Assembly: GCA_040768925.1 (NCBI GenBank)
Contig: JAXGLZ010000003.1
Location: 434,001 to 498,000, forward strand
Origin: CALNBC01 sp040768925
Lineage (GTDB): Bacteria > Bacillota > Clostridia > Christensenellales > CALWSW01
DNA length: 64,000 bases
Direction: 5' to 3'
The position numbers and the translations under genes were made by a program. Of this stretch, positions 42,369-51,115 are shown one piece after another (the stretch's first letter is position 1; every line of letters begins with the position of its first letter). Under the pieces are notes generated by a model, which ran no database searches, was not told the DNA's origin, and saw nothing but the letters and a program-made list of their open reading frames with translations.

Positions 42369-44999
42369 TCACCGGGCGGACAGGCTGATTTCCCGATCCG
42401 GGTGCTTTTCCAGCTGATCCGCCAGATACAGGTAATAGCGCGCGCCGCCGTCGCCGGTGTTCCGATGCACCATGTCCAGAAAAATCCGTTTGGCCGCCGC
42501 AAAATCCCGGCTGTACAGGGCATAAACCCCTTCGGAAAAGCGCTTCCCGGTCAGCAGCTTCACCCGGCGGATATCATAGGGGTCGCCGTCGAAGATCTCA
42601 TAGGTGCGGATGGCCTCTTTGCCGTCCACGCATTTGCCCATATAGCGGCTGCCGTACTCCCCGGCGCCCGCGGCCACCGCTTCGGTGCAAAGGATGTTCG
42701 CGTCCAGCAAATTGCACAGCGCGATCAGCTGCCGGGCCACCGAAAAGCTGGAGGAAATGGCGGTGGGCTCCATCTGGCTCTCGTCGCCGACCACGCCGAT
42801 CATCATGTTCCCCTCGTCCAGCGCGATGCGCAGCGTCACCTGGGGCCGGCCGTCAAGCTCCCGCTCCCGGTTGATGGCCAAAACCTCCTGCTGCACCACC
42901 ACCGCCGTGCTGACGGCCAGCGCGGGCTCGCCCGGAAATACCGCGTCGTACCCGTCGTAGGCGAAATTGAACACCGTTCCCCCCTTTTGGGAGACGATGG
43001 AGGCCGTCCGCTCGATGATTTCGTTGATATTGTCAAACAGTTCCCTGCCGCTTTTTTCGTAAGTTTCCTGGGGAAAGCCGAACCAGATCGTCATGGCCAG
43101 CATCTCCCGGGAAGCGAAGGTCCTCTTGTCGACCTCCGCCAGCGACCGCTTCCCCAAAAGGGCCATCACGCGCTCCGGCACAAAGCGCATGTAGGATTTT
43201 GAAAGCTCTTTCTGCCGGTCGTCCAGCTCGCCCATGGTTTCCGCCAGACTGTTGACGGCGACGGCCAGCCCCTCCATCTCGTCGCCGGTATGCAGCCGGA
43301 TCCGCACGTCCGTGCGGCCCGCGGCCAGGCTCTCCACCCCCGCGGAAACCCGGCGCAGGCCGGCGCTGACCCCAAAAAGCACGATCAGCGACAGCAAAAG
43401 TACCAGCGCCACCCCGCCGAAAACTCCCTCGCGGACCCGGGCCATAAGCTGCCCGGAAGCTTCTGTCAGCACATCCCCGCTGACGCTGACCGTCAGCAGG
43501 AGGCCGTCCTGATACAAATAGCGGCAGAAGCGGAGCTGCCCGTCCCGCGTCAGGGTCCCCTCAGTCGGTCCCCGCTGGGCCGTTAGGGCGGCCTCCCGGT
43601 CAAAATCCGGCGTCAGCTCCGCCCGGGTACCCGGCACCGCGCCGGTATTGCCCGACCGCAGCCGCCAGACATTGTCCGCCCCTTTTTCATAAACGGACAC
43701 CGCGGCGTCCCGGCCGGCCGTTTTCGCGTCCGCCAGGCTGTTCGCCAGCCGATCGGGCAGCGCCGGATCGCCCATCCCCGTTTCCTGCAAAAGCAGGGCG
43801 GTCACGCTTTCTTCAAGGTCAAAAGCCTGCCGCGCGGCGGCATCCCGCCCAAAAGGTTCCACAACCAGCCCCAGCACCGCGGCGGCGGACAGCGCCCCCA
43901 CCGCAATCAGCACCACGCCCCAGCGGATCAGCAGCGGAATCTGCAGCGCCCGCCACACGCAGACCGCGTACCAGAGCAGAAAGGCCAGCAGCGCGGCCGC
44001 AAGCGCCAGCCCGGCCAGGATCAGCGCGCAAAGCCCACCCGGCCGGTAAAGGATCCCCGTAAGGTCCTGCATCGAGCTGCCGCGGTCCAAAAGCAGGGTG
44101 TTCCCGTCAAGGAGCAGCAGCGCGTTGCCTTCCCGGGTCAGCGCCAGGTCGGTGGTTCCGTTCAGGTCGTAACTGCCCTTTTCCAAACTCAGGGCGGACT
44201 GATACCTGCCGGGATTGGTGAGATCCGTATAAAACACTTCCAAGCTGGCGCGGTCAATGTAATAAATCCCCGCGCCGGCCTGCCTCAAGCCGGTGATGAT
44301 CTGATTGCCGCGGCCGTAAAATTCCGCCTGGCCGCTTAAAGAAAAGCCCCCGCTGCCCGCGGCAGCCAGCCTGCCGTCCATCAACGCCAGGGCGGCCCGG
44401 GCGCCGGGAAGGGTCTCCGCGGCTTTTTTTTGCAGCCCGGTATCCCCCGGGGGCACGCTGTAAACGATGACGTCCTCCCCCTTTATCAGGGTAAAATGCG
44501 TCTCGCCGCTGACCTTGGAAAAGGAGGACAGGCGAACGCTCGCCATCTGCTCAGGAACGGTGCTGCCCGAGCAGGGCTCCTTCAGCAAAAGCTCCGCCTT
44601 TTGGCCCTTGTCGGTCAGGCGGTAAAGCGCGAGCTCCGCCGCATTTCCTTCCCCGTCCATCTGATAGACGCCGAGGTAGAAAACATCCCGGGTGTCGGGA
44701 TAAAACGCGGCGACGCGGGAATCCGCCGGGATCGCCCCGTTTTTGAACGACCACCGGCCAAGGGATTCCCCGCTCTGGTTCCCCTGGGCGATGCAAAAGG
44801 TGTCGCCGTCTTGCCCCAGGGCAAAAATCTCGCCGCTTTCGCCTGCGGCCGCGGCCACATAGGGCAGCCGCCCGCGGCCGGTGCGCAGCACCGAAACGCA
44901 GTCCGCAAGCAGCGGCTCAAACAGCAGGATGCCGAATCCGGCCAGCAGCACAAGCAGGCCCAGATAGATTCCGATTTTTTTTGCCCTTCGCAAGCCCAT
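42369..44999 (-). CDS. Membrane receptor with HAMP and degenerate class III cyclase domain
   Basis: An 876-residue protein. Membrane helix 1 spans about 8-30. A large extracytoplasmic region (about 31-310) with repeated short beta motifs resembles a propeller. Two more helices (about 318-375), an external loop and a fourth helix with HAMP (about 540-600) follow. The C-terminal cyclase-like domain spans about 640-820. Where active enzymes have F-x-D-I-x-x-F-T it has TIWFGFPQE, losing the first metal aspartate. Y-D-G-Y-D-A-V-F and GNMMIGVVGDE remain, but the Asn/Arg transition-state pair is not evident. It may bind nucleotide without cyclising it. The ATG at 44999 shares a base with the kinase-like stop. 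Confidence 0.8.
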   Translation of the reverse strand: MGLRRAKKIGIYLGLLVLLAGFGILLFEPLLADCVSVLRTGRGRLPYVAAAAGESGEIFALGQDGDTFCIAQGNQSGESLGRWSFKNGAIPADSRVAAFYPDTRDVFYLGVYQMDGEGNAAELALYRLTDKGQKAELLLKEPCSGSTVPEQMASVRLSSFSKVSGETHFTLIKGEDVIVYSVPPGDTGLQKKAAETLPGARAALALMDGRLAAAGSGGFSLSGQAEFYGRGNQIITGLRQAGAGIYYIDRASLEVFYTDLTNPGRYQSALSLEKGSYDLNGTTDLALTREGNALLLLDGNTLLLDRGSSMQDLTGILYRPGGLCALILAGLALAAALLAFLLWYAVCVWRALQIPLLIRWGVVLIAVGALSAAAVLGLVVEPFGRDAAARQAFDLEESVTALLLQETGMGDPALPDRLANSLADAKTAGRDAAVSVYEKGADNVWRLRSGNTGAVPGTRAELTPDFDREAALTAQRGPTEGTLTRDGQLRFCRYLYQDGLLLTVSVSGDVLTEASGQLMARVREGVFGGVALVLLLSLIVLFGVSAGLRRVSAGVESLAAGRTDVRIRLHTGDEMEGLAVAVNSLAETMGELDDRQKELSKSYMRFVPERVMALLGKRSLAEVDKRTFASREMLAMTIWFGFPQETYEKSGRELFDNINEIIERTASIVSQKGGTVFNFAYDGYDAVFPGEPALAVSTAVVVQQEVLAINRERELDGRPQVTLRIALDEGNMMIGVVGDESQMEPTAISSSFSVARQLIALCNLLDANILCTEAVAAGAGEYGSRYMGKCVDGKEAIRTYEIFDGDPYDIRRVKLLTGKRFSEGVYALYSRDFAAAKRIFLDMVHRNTGDGGARYYLYLADQLEKHPDREISLSAR

Positions 45000-45730
45000 C
45001 ACCTTTTTTTCTTTTTTTTGACGTTCCACCGGATGGTTTTCCACAAAAGCGCAAACCAGCGCCGGATCGCGTTCATTCCGTCCAGCTTCTCATAGGCCTC
45101 GCGGATTTTATCCCTGTTCTCCCGCCACAGCGCGTACACGCGGACGATGGAAGCGCAGCCGCCCCGGCCGAGTTCTTCCAGGAATTCCAGTTCCTCCATC
45201 GGGGACCAAAAGCGCGGCAGCAGGATCTTTTTTACCTGATCGCCCGCAAGAAGGGCCAGTTCCCGGGCGTTCATGCCCGCCATCGGGGCGATGTGGCAGC
45301 GCAGGCGCACCCGCAGCCCCGACAGGTCGATCAGAATGTTGTCCGACAGGAGCACGGCGCAGCTGAACTGCGGCGGCAGATTGGAAAGGCCGAGCGCCTT
45401 GTTGAGCAAAAGCTCCGCATAGCCGAGCCGGGTCTGCCAGTCGTGCTCCGCCCCGCGCAGAAACACCTCGTCTATGGCGCGTCCGCCGCACCAGTCAAAA
45501 ACGGACACCAGGGTTTCGCCGGACACAAACATCCCCCGGTAGTCGGGATAATCGGCCAGGCGGTCGAAGCAATCCAGAAATTCCCGCAGAAGGGGCCCCT
45601 CGTAAAGGTTCAGAAAACAGGCGTTTTTCTCCCGGTCCTGAATGTCCACCGCTTCCAGAAAGGCGTAATTCTCCCGAACGTCCAGCACCCGGATTACCTT
45701 GTACCGTTCCCGGATCAGCATGGCCTCCAA
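44999..45730 (-). CDS. Degenerate protein-kinase-like protein
   Basis: A 243-residue protein. The start (ERYKVIRVLDVRENYAFLEAVD) resembles the N-lobe of Ser/Thr kinases, but no glycine loop, VAIK lysine or HRD/DFG motif can be found in full. A helical middle and a strongly basic C-terminus (WNVKKKKKR) follow. A pseudokinase or phosphopeptide-reader role is possible; the call is tentative. The start is TTG at 45730 with GGGGGG eight bases upstream; an ATG at 45721 is the alternative. It is coupled to the cyclase-like receptor. Confidence 0.45.
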   Translation of the reverse strand: MEAMLIRERYKVIRVLDVRENYAFLEAVDIQDREKNACFLNLYEGPLLREFLDCFDRLADYPDYRGMFVSGETLVSVFDWCGGRAIDEVFLRGAEHDWQTRLGYAELLLNKALGLSNLPPQFSCAVLLSDNILIDLSGLRVRLRCHIAPMAGMNARELALLAGDQVKKILLPRFWSPMEELEFLEELGRGGCASIVRVYALWRENRDKIREAYEKLDGMNAIRRWFALLWKTIRWNVKKKKKR

Positions 45731-45782
45731 GAATACACCCCCCTTTTTTTCTGCCTGTCGGCCTTCCCGCCGCTCCGGCGCG

Positions 45783-45855
45783 CACAAGGTAGTCGGCGAA
45801 GCCGGCATCAAGCCTTGATGAAGCGCCGAAATCCATGGTTTCGGCGGCCGCCAAA
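45783..45855 (+). repeat. REP-like element, copy B (inverted relative to copy A)
   Basis: The same three-dyad structure as at 37411-37483 (GTCGGC/GCCGGC, CATCAAG/CTTGATG, CCGAAA/TTTCGG) in opposite orientation. The two copies bracket the block from the PAAR-like gene to the kinase-like gene. It lies in the 190-base gap upstream of the kinase-like gene. Confidence 0.7.
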
Positions 45856-45920
45856 TCGGATCGCGTGCGGGGAATTTGCGAATCCCCCGCTCCCCTGGGA
45901 TTGTTTGCCGGCAACCCGAT

Positions 45921-47696
45921 TTATTCCACGATTACGAAGACGCTGGCGGCCACGGATTCGTCCGCGCCGGCCTTCGCCACGATTTCATAGGTGCCGGGCA
46001 GCTCCGGCGCCTGATAAATGCCGTTTCTGTCAATGTCGCCGCCGTTCTGCTCCCGGACCGACCAGAGGACGGTCTTGTCCTCGCTGCCCACCACGTCAGC
46101 CTTAAACTGCATCGTTCCCCGGCAGGGCAGGCGCGAAAATTCCGGCGTGACCGCAAGGCTTGTTTGCCGCCGGGAAAGGATGCGGCTGGTGTCCCGCTCG
46201 GGCTTTTGGGCGAAGTAATGCACCCGGATGCGGTTGCCGTCCACCGTGTCGTGCAGCCAGAGCCCGACGCGCATGGTTCCTTTTTCCACATAGACCACCG
46301 CGGCGGTCTCCACCCAGGGGGGCGATACCTTGACGGTTTTCGACCGGAACACCTCGCTGTTTCCGTACAGCAGGGCGGTCTCCTGATCCTCGTCCGGGAA
46401 TTCCACGCTCAGGCGGATGTCCACCGCGCCCGCGCCCAGCCCGTGAGCGATTTCTTCGGAAAATACCCGGCTGTTCACCCGGATCCCGCCGGGTATGACC
46501 AAGTCGACCGTGCCGTGCACCACGGCGTAATCATATTGTTCCGGCGAGGGAATGCCGAAATCGAAGTGGACCGCCCGGCCGCCCTGCTGGCTCACGGCGC
46601 GGACGTCCGGCTTCTGCCAGTATTCCAGGCTGCGGACCGAGGTGGTGACGGCAAGCTCGCCGGCCCCGGCCCTTGGGGCGTCCCCTTCCCGGCGGACGGT
46701 CTGCCCAAAGGGCAAATTGGTCACGCCGCCCAGGAACACGCCGCCGGCGGAATTGATCAGATCGAGCTTGGCGAGATAGATCGGAATGTCCCGCCCCAGC
46801 AGGTGATGCTCCAGCCGGTCCAGGCTGCGCTGCCTGGCCTGTAGGGTCACATGGTCCCGGCAAAGGTAAACGGACGTTTCCACAGTCAGATAATTCTTGT
46901 AGCGATGGCTGCCCAGCTCCAGATTCAGCTCGCCCCCCGCGGGGAACAGCTGGCTGGTCACGTCGGAAAGCGCCCGGGCCTTCAGCCGGAAATCCACCGG
47001 ATAGACGCTGCGGGTTTCCTCCCTGCTTTCATGATATGAAAGCAGCACCCGGCCGCTTTCACTTTCTACAAAGGCGCTTTCGCCTTCCAGCGTGAAGTTG
47101 ACCGGCGGGGTCTTCTCGTTTTTGACCACCAGCACCTGCACCTCGAATTCCTCGCCGCCGCAGACCGCCGACGGGGCCGAAAGCACCAGGGTCAGATCGT
47201 CGCTCGCGTACAGCACCGAGATGTTCTCCCGGCCCGCGGCTTCGAGCAGGCCGTGGTATTCCGGGGGGAGGGCGGTGAGGAAGAGCCGGTACCCTTCCCG
47301 GGTCATGTTGAACTGGCGGCCCTCCGCCGCCTCGTTCCCCACGGCGTTGACCGGCTCGATGTCCGTCTCGCCGTAGGTGACGCAAAGATAAGCGTCCTGC
47401 CTGCCCGGCAGGGTCTCCTGGCCCTCCAGCATCTGGAGCTTCCGAAAGATCGTTTCCGGCAGCGCGATTTCCCGCCCCTGATAATCGAGGGCTAAGCCGC
47501 TTTCGATCATCAGCGTGGTGTCGTCGCTGGCGGAGACGCCGAAGCCGCACACCACGCCGGCGCCCTGGATCACCCGATTGAGAAGCTCGCGCTTGGCGCG
47601 GGTGTACTTCTGCTCCACCTCAAAATCCCGGACGGTCAGCAGCTTTCCGTAAAAATACCGGTTGCGCTCAAAGGGGAAAAAATGATAATGATTCAT
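45921..47696 (-). CDS. CIS baseplate-associated protein with C-terminal Ig-like domain
   Basis: A 591-residue protein. The N-terminal pattern ERNRYFYGKLLTVRDFEVEQ and LNRVIQGAGVVCGFGV recurs in proteins of many CIS loci, where they lie next to gpI/gpJ genes. The middle is beta-rich. The last 80 residues look like a bacterial Ig (BIg2-type) fold, with NGIYQAPELPGTYEI. It is probably a baseplate or fibre-attachment component; role inferred from position. The ATG at 47696 has GGAGGAG seven bases upstream and overlaps the preceding stop by 29 bases. Confidence 0.7.
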   Translation of the reverse strand: MNHYHFFPFERNRYFYGKLLTVRDFEVEQKYTRAKRELLNRVIQGAGVVCGFGVSASDDTTLMIESGLALDYQGREIALPETIFRKLQMLEGQETLPGRQDAYLCVTYGETDIEPVNAVGNEAAEGRQFNMTREGYRLFLTALPPEYHGLLEAAGRENISVLYASDDLTLVLSAPSAVCGGEEFEVQVLVVKNEKTPPVNFTLEGESAFVESESGRVLLSYHESREETRSVYPVDFRLKARALSDVTSQLFPAGGELNLELGSHRYKNYLTVETSVYLCRDHVTLQARQRSLDRLEHHLLGRDIPIYLAKLDLINSAGGVFLGGVTNLPFGQTVRREGDAPRAGAGELAVTTSVRSLEYWQKPDVRAVSQQGGRAVHFDFGIPSPEQYDYAVVHGTVDLVIPGGIRVNSRVFSEEIAHGLGAGAVDIRLSVEFPDEDQETALLYGNSEVFRSKTVKVSPPWVETAAVVYVEKGTMRVGLWLHDTVDGNRIRVHYFAQKPERDTSRILSRRQTSLAVTPEFSRLPCRGTMQFKADVVGSEDKTVLWSVREQNGGDIDRNGIYQAPELPGTYEIVAKAGADESVAASVFVIVE

Positions 47697-48792
47697 GGCC
47701 CGCTCCTCCGATCGTGGTATCGTAATGGATCGCCGTTTTTTCGTCGATCGCCACCGGCACATACCCGCCTATTCGGGAATTGATGCCGAGATAAGTATGC
47801 CAGTCAAGCTGAACGCAGGGTTTGAGCAGCACGAGCTCCATGGCGGTTCCAGCCGGGATCAGCGTTTCCATCCGCCGCCGGAAGCCGTCCATTTCTTGCC
47901 GGCTTCTGAAGGCCCCGTCCTGCAGCAGAACGAAGAAGCGGCAGGGGTTCTCCCCGTAAAGGCGGCGGTAAAGCGCGGAATTTCTGCATTCCGGCCGGTT
48001 GGGCGCCACGTCGAAGTGCTCGATGATCAAAGGGTCCCTTCCGGTCAGCCTGCGGACGGACCGCCGCACGCCCCCGACGGTATACTGGGTCTCGTAATCC
48101 GCCAGCGCGCAGGCCAATCGCTCCTTCAGCCCGCCGCCCTCCCCCTCCTCGATGCACATCCAGGAAGCGAGAAAGGCGAGCATCTCCGGATCGGCGCTCT
48201 CGTAGTCCATCCTGCGGGGCAGGTCCACGATCTCCTTCTCCATATCCAGGAACATGCTGTCGAAGATGGAGAGGAAGCGCCGGGTAAAATTCTCTTCCCG
48301 GTAAATCGCGGGCAGGTAATCGGTCATGTGATCGCCGCTCAAGCGGACGGTCAGCTTTCGGACGACGGGGGAGCGGGCGCCGGTGGCGGCCAGTTCCAGC
48401 ATCAGCCACAGGTACCGCCCCGCGGCGTTCACATAAAAATCGCCGCCCTCCGCCGCCGGGGGGCCGAAAACCTGCTTCAGAACTGGCAGCGGGTCCTCCC
48501 CGAGTTCTTGGATCCCCCGGTCCAGATCCGGCCAGGGGCCCCACGCCCGGCTGTCCGCCGCATAGGCGTACACCCGAAGGGCCGTGTCGGGCGGGAGCTC
48601 CGCATCCGCGATCACCCGGCTCCAGCGGAAGCCGTTTTCCCCGCTGTCTATGGCGGGGAGGCAATAGATTCCGCTGGTATGCCGGGCGCAGTCCAGCCGC
48701 AGCCCGTCCTCCCACGGCTCCATGCCGTAAAACCGGCCGGCCATCCACTGCTCCCGGCAGCAAAGCACCAGTTGTCTTGATACCGGATTCAT
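47668..48792 (-). CDS. CIS baseplate wedge protein, P2 gpI-like
   Basis: A 374-residue protein. Residues about 140-320 match the phage tail protein I domain: MTDYLPAIYREENFTRRFLS (20 residues), F-L-x-x-x-x-S, then a helical block ending in GGVRRSVRRLTGRDP. The first 130 residues form a beta-rich addition seen in CIS versions. In a phage, gpI joins gpJ at the wedge. It lies downstream of the two gpJ-like genes in the conserved J-I order. Confidence 0.8.
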   Translation of the reverse strand: MNPVSRQLVLCCREQWMAGRFYGMEPWEDGLRLDCARHTSGIYCLPAIDSGENGFRWSRVIADAELPPDTALRVYAYAADSRAWGPWPDLDRGIQELGEDPLPVLKQVFGPPAAEGGDFYVNAAGRYLWLMLELAATGARSPVVRKLTVRLSGDHMTDYLPAIYREENFTRRFLSIFDSMFLDMEKEIVDLPRRMDYESADPEMLAFLASWMCIEEGEGGGLKERLACALADYETQYTVGGVRRSVRRLTGRDPLIIEHFDVAPNRPECRNSALYRRLYGENPCRFFVLLQDGAFRSRQEMDGFRRRMETLIPAGTAMELVLLKPCVQLDWHTYLGINSRIGGYVPVAIDEKTAIHYDTTIGGAGHESLSFFPL

Positions 48793-48921
48793 CGGTTTCC
48801 TTCCTTCTTGCTCTCATAAGAGCTGTTGACAAAGCGGGGGCGACAGGGTTCCGCCCATCTTAGCGGGCGCAGGTCTTATGGACCCGGCTTGGTCAGCAGC
48901 TTTGGTCAAAAATTCCCGTTC

Positions 48922-50991
48922 TCAGTCCTGCCCGGGCATATCCTCGGGCAGGCGCTCCAGCTTCAGCTCACGCAGAAACGGGATCGCGTGGCGGGGGAGC
49001 CGGATGTCGCCGGAAGCGTCCTGATAACAGCCCGGGCCCGGCGCGCGAAGGTCGACCCCCAGGATCTGCAAAACCCCCGGCATGGCCTGCAGCCGCGCGG
49101 CCAGCTCGCCCGGGCGGACCGGCCCGCCGATCCCCGCGCCCTCCGCCGAAAGATAGCGCTCAAACAGCGACCGAACGGCTTCCTGCGTGACGGTTTCCCG
49201 GCCTTTCAGCCGCACTGTGGCATACACGTCCTCATACGCCGGGGAAATCACCCGGACCCGGGTGCAGACCGGCCGCAGGCAAAGCAGGCGGTCCTGCACC
49301 TCTTTCAAAAAACGTGCGTCCGGCAGCATGCGCGGCTTTGAGGAGGCCGGAACCACCACCACCGTCACCACCGGCGAATTGCCGCCGCCCGAGGGCTCGT
49401 CGGGATCATAGCCGGGCAGCGCCCGGGCGGCCGCCACCCGAAGGCCGGGCGTGGTGCGCGCAAGGTCTTCGTAATCAGCGGCACAAGCGCATTTTGCGGT
49501 CACGCTCAGTTCCTGAAGGAACCGCGCGGCCGCCTCGTCCACCGTTTCCCGGTCGGCTCCGCCGGCAGCGGCGCCGTTTGGGGCTGTCTCCCCGTCATCT
49601 TGAAACGCGAGCCCCGCGCCGGCGGGTATATTGCCGCCCCCGCAGAGGGACAGCACCATGCCGATCACCAGCACGGCCCCCTCCCCCCGCTGCACCAGAG
49701 CGCCGCGCTCGCCGTCGCCAAAGGTGATGGTTTCCCGCAGAGCATCGTAAGTGAACACCCGGTCCCGGGGGCCGCAGGCGTAAAAATCATCCACGCAGCG
49801 CCAGGGGAGCAGGCGGATCCCGCCGTCTTTATCCAGAGTTCTGCACAGCAGTGCAAAGGATTCCGGCAGCACCCGCTTATCGTCCAGATGCAGCGGCAGC
49901 GTCTCGTTGGGCAGGCCGGCGGCGTCGAACAGCAAGGTGCCGGTCCGGCGCGGGTCCAGGCAGGCGACGCACAGATTCTCTTTGCCGTCCTGGGCGGCGT
50001 CCGTGGTATCCAGCCGGACCGCCAGGCCCTTTGGTCCGCGCAAGGTCTCATATTCCGCGGTCTGCACCCAATCCCCGCCTTTGCGCAGGAAGACCGCGAG
50101 TTCTGCATCCCTGGCCATGGCGTCCTGGATGCAAACTTCCCAAAGCGCGCTCTTTTGTGCGGCAAACAGAAAGCTCTGAGCCCAGGTTTCCCGCTGGATC
50201 GCCTGGCAGCGGCCGGCGGAAAGCCCAAAAAGCCGCACATTTTCCTCGCAGCCCGGGTCCGTAAGCCGCACGGTCAGCCACCACAGGCCGTCTTCGCCCA
50301 CCTGCCAGTTTTCGGGCAGATCAAAGGCCACGTATCCGCTCTTGCTCAGTGCGTGGGTTTCGTCCAGCCTCGGCTCCGCGTCCCCCGCGCCTTCCAGGGT
50401 CCAGCACAGCTCTCTGGGCCGCTGGTTGGGGCGGCTGAAGGGGTTGCGGGGCACGCCCTCCGGCTCTTCCACCCCGAACCAGAGCGAAAGCCCCCCCTCG
50501 CCCAGCCGGTCGAAGCCGATGCGAAGCTGTGTATCGCCGCGGCCGCCGAAGGCAAAAGGCTGGAAGGTCAGCCCGCCGGCGAGCAGCATTTCCCACAGCT
50601 CCGCGCCGCCCGATTGCACCCGGCGGATCGAGGCTCTTTGTTCCGGCGCGGCTTCCGCCAGCTCAAAGGGAATGCCCTCCGGTGTTTCCAGGCGCGCGTT
50701 GGCCAGCCGGGCCGGGCCTTTTGCCGGCAGCTCGACGGAGCAGACCGCCGGCGCCGCCGGGCGCCGTTTCACCCCGGCCAGCTTCAGCAGCTTTTCCTTC
50801 AGGGCGGCGCTGAACCGGTTGAGCTGGTACTGCTGCATCTCCTTGTACCAGGCCATGAGCTCCAGCACGGTAATTCCGGGATCGTGGGCGTTGTGGTCCG
50901 TCCAGGAAGGGCAGATCCACGGGAGCCGGCCCAGCGCCGCCTCCATGATGGACTGATAGGTCTGATCGTCCAGATTCCGTTTGTTCAGCAT
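48922..50991 (-). CDS. CIS baseplate wedge protein, gpJ-like (second copy)
   Basis: A 689-residue protein with the gpJ/Afp11-like start LDDQTYQSIMEAALGRLPWICP (trimmed here) and WTDHNAHDPGITVLELMAWY. The C-terminal part reads like a gpJ core, with AAAGGADRETVDEAAARFLQEL and AACAADYEDLARTTPG-type motifs, then a domain with YATVRLKGRETVTQEA. ATG at 50991 has GGGGGA about nine bases upstream; a longer frame to 51177 overlaps the previous gene and lacks a site. With the next entry it makes the asymmetric wedge pair seen in CIS baseplates. Confidence 0.85.
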   Translation of the reverse strand: MLNKRNLDDQTYQSIMEAALGRLPWICPSWTDHNAHDPGITVLELMAWYKEMQQYQLNRFSAALKEKLLKLAGVKRRPAAPAVCSVELPAKGPARLANARLETPEGIPFELAEAAPEQRASIRRVQSGGAELWEMLLAGGLTFQPFAFGGRGDTQLRIGFDRLGEGGLSLWFGVEEPEGVPRNPFSRPNQRPRELCWTLEGAGDAEPRLDETHALSKSGYVAFDLPENWQVGEDGLWWLTVRLTDPGCEENVRLFGLSAGRCQAIQRETWAQSFLFAAQKSALWEVCIQDAMARDAELAVFLRKGGDWVQTAEYETLRGPKGLAVRLDTTDAAQDGKENLCVACLDPRRTGTLLFDAAGLPNETLPLHLDDKRVLPESFALLCRTLDKDGGIRLLPWRCVDDFYACGPRDRVFTYDALRETITFGDGERGALVQRGEGAVLVIGMVLSLCGGGNIPAGAGLAFQDDGETAPNGAAAGGADRETVDEAAARFLQELSVTAKCACAADYEDLARTTPGLRVAAARALPGYDPDEPSGGGNSPVVTVVVVPASSKPRMLPDARFLKEVQDRLLCLRPVCTRVRVISPAYEDVYATVRLKGRETVTQEAVRSLFERYLSAEGAGIGGPVRPGELAARLQAMPGVLQILGVDLRAPGPGCYQDASGDIRLPRHAIPFLRELKLERLPEDMPGQD

Positions 50992-51115
50992 GCGGGCCTT
51001 CCCCCTTTCCGTATTTTTGTGCCAGGGCATCATCCAAACCCGGTTTTCAGCCGGGATTTGCCTGCCCCCGCTTTGTTGAATGCGCTTGACAGAGCGCCGT
51101 TCCGGCACTTGTGGT

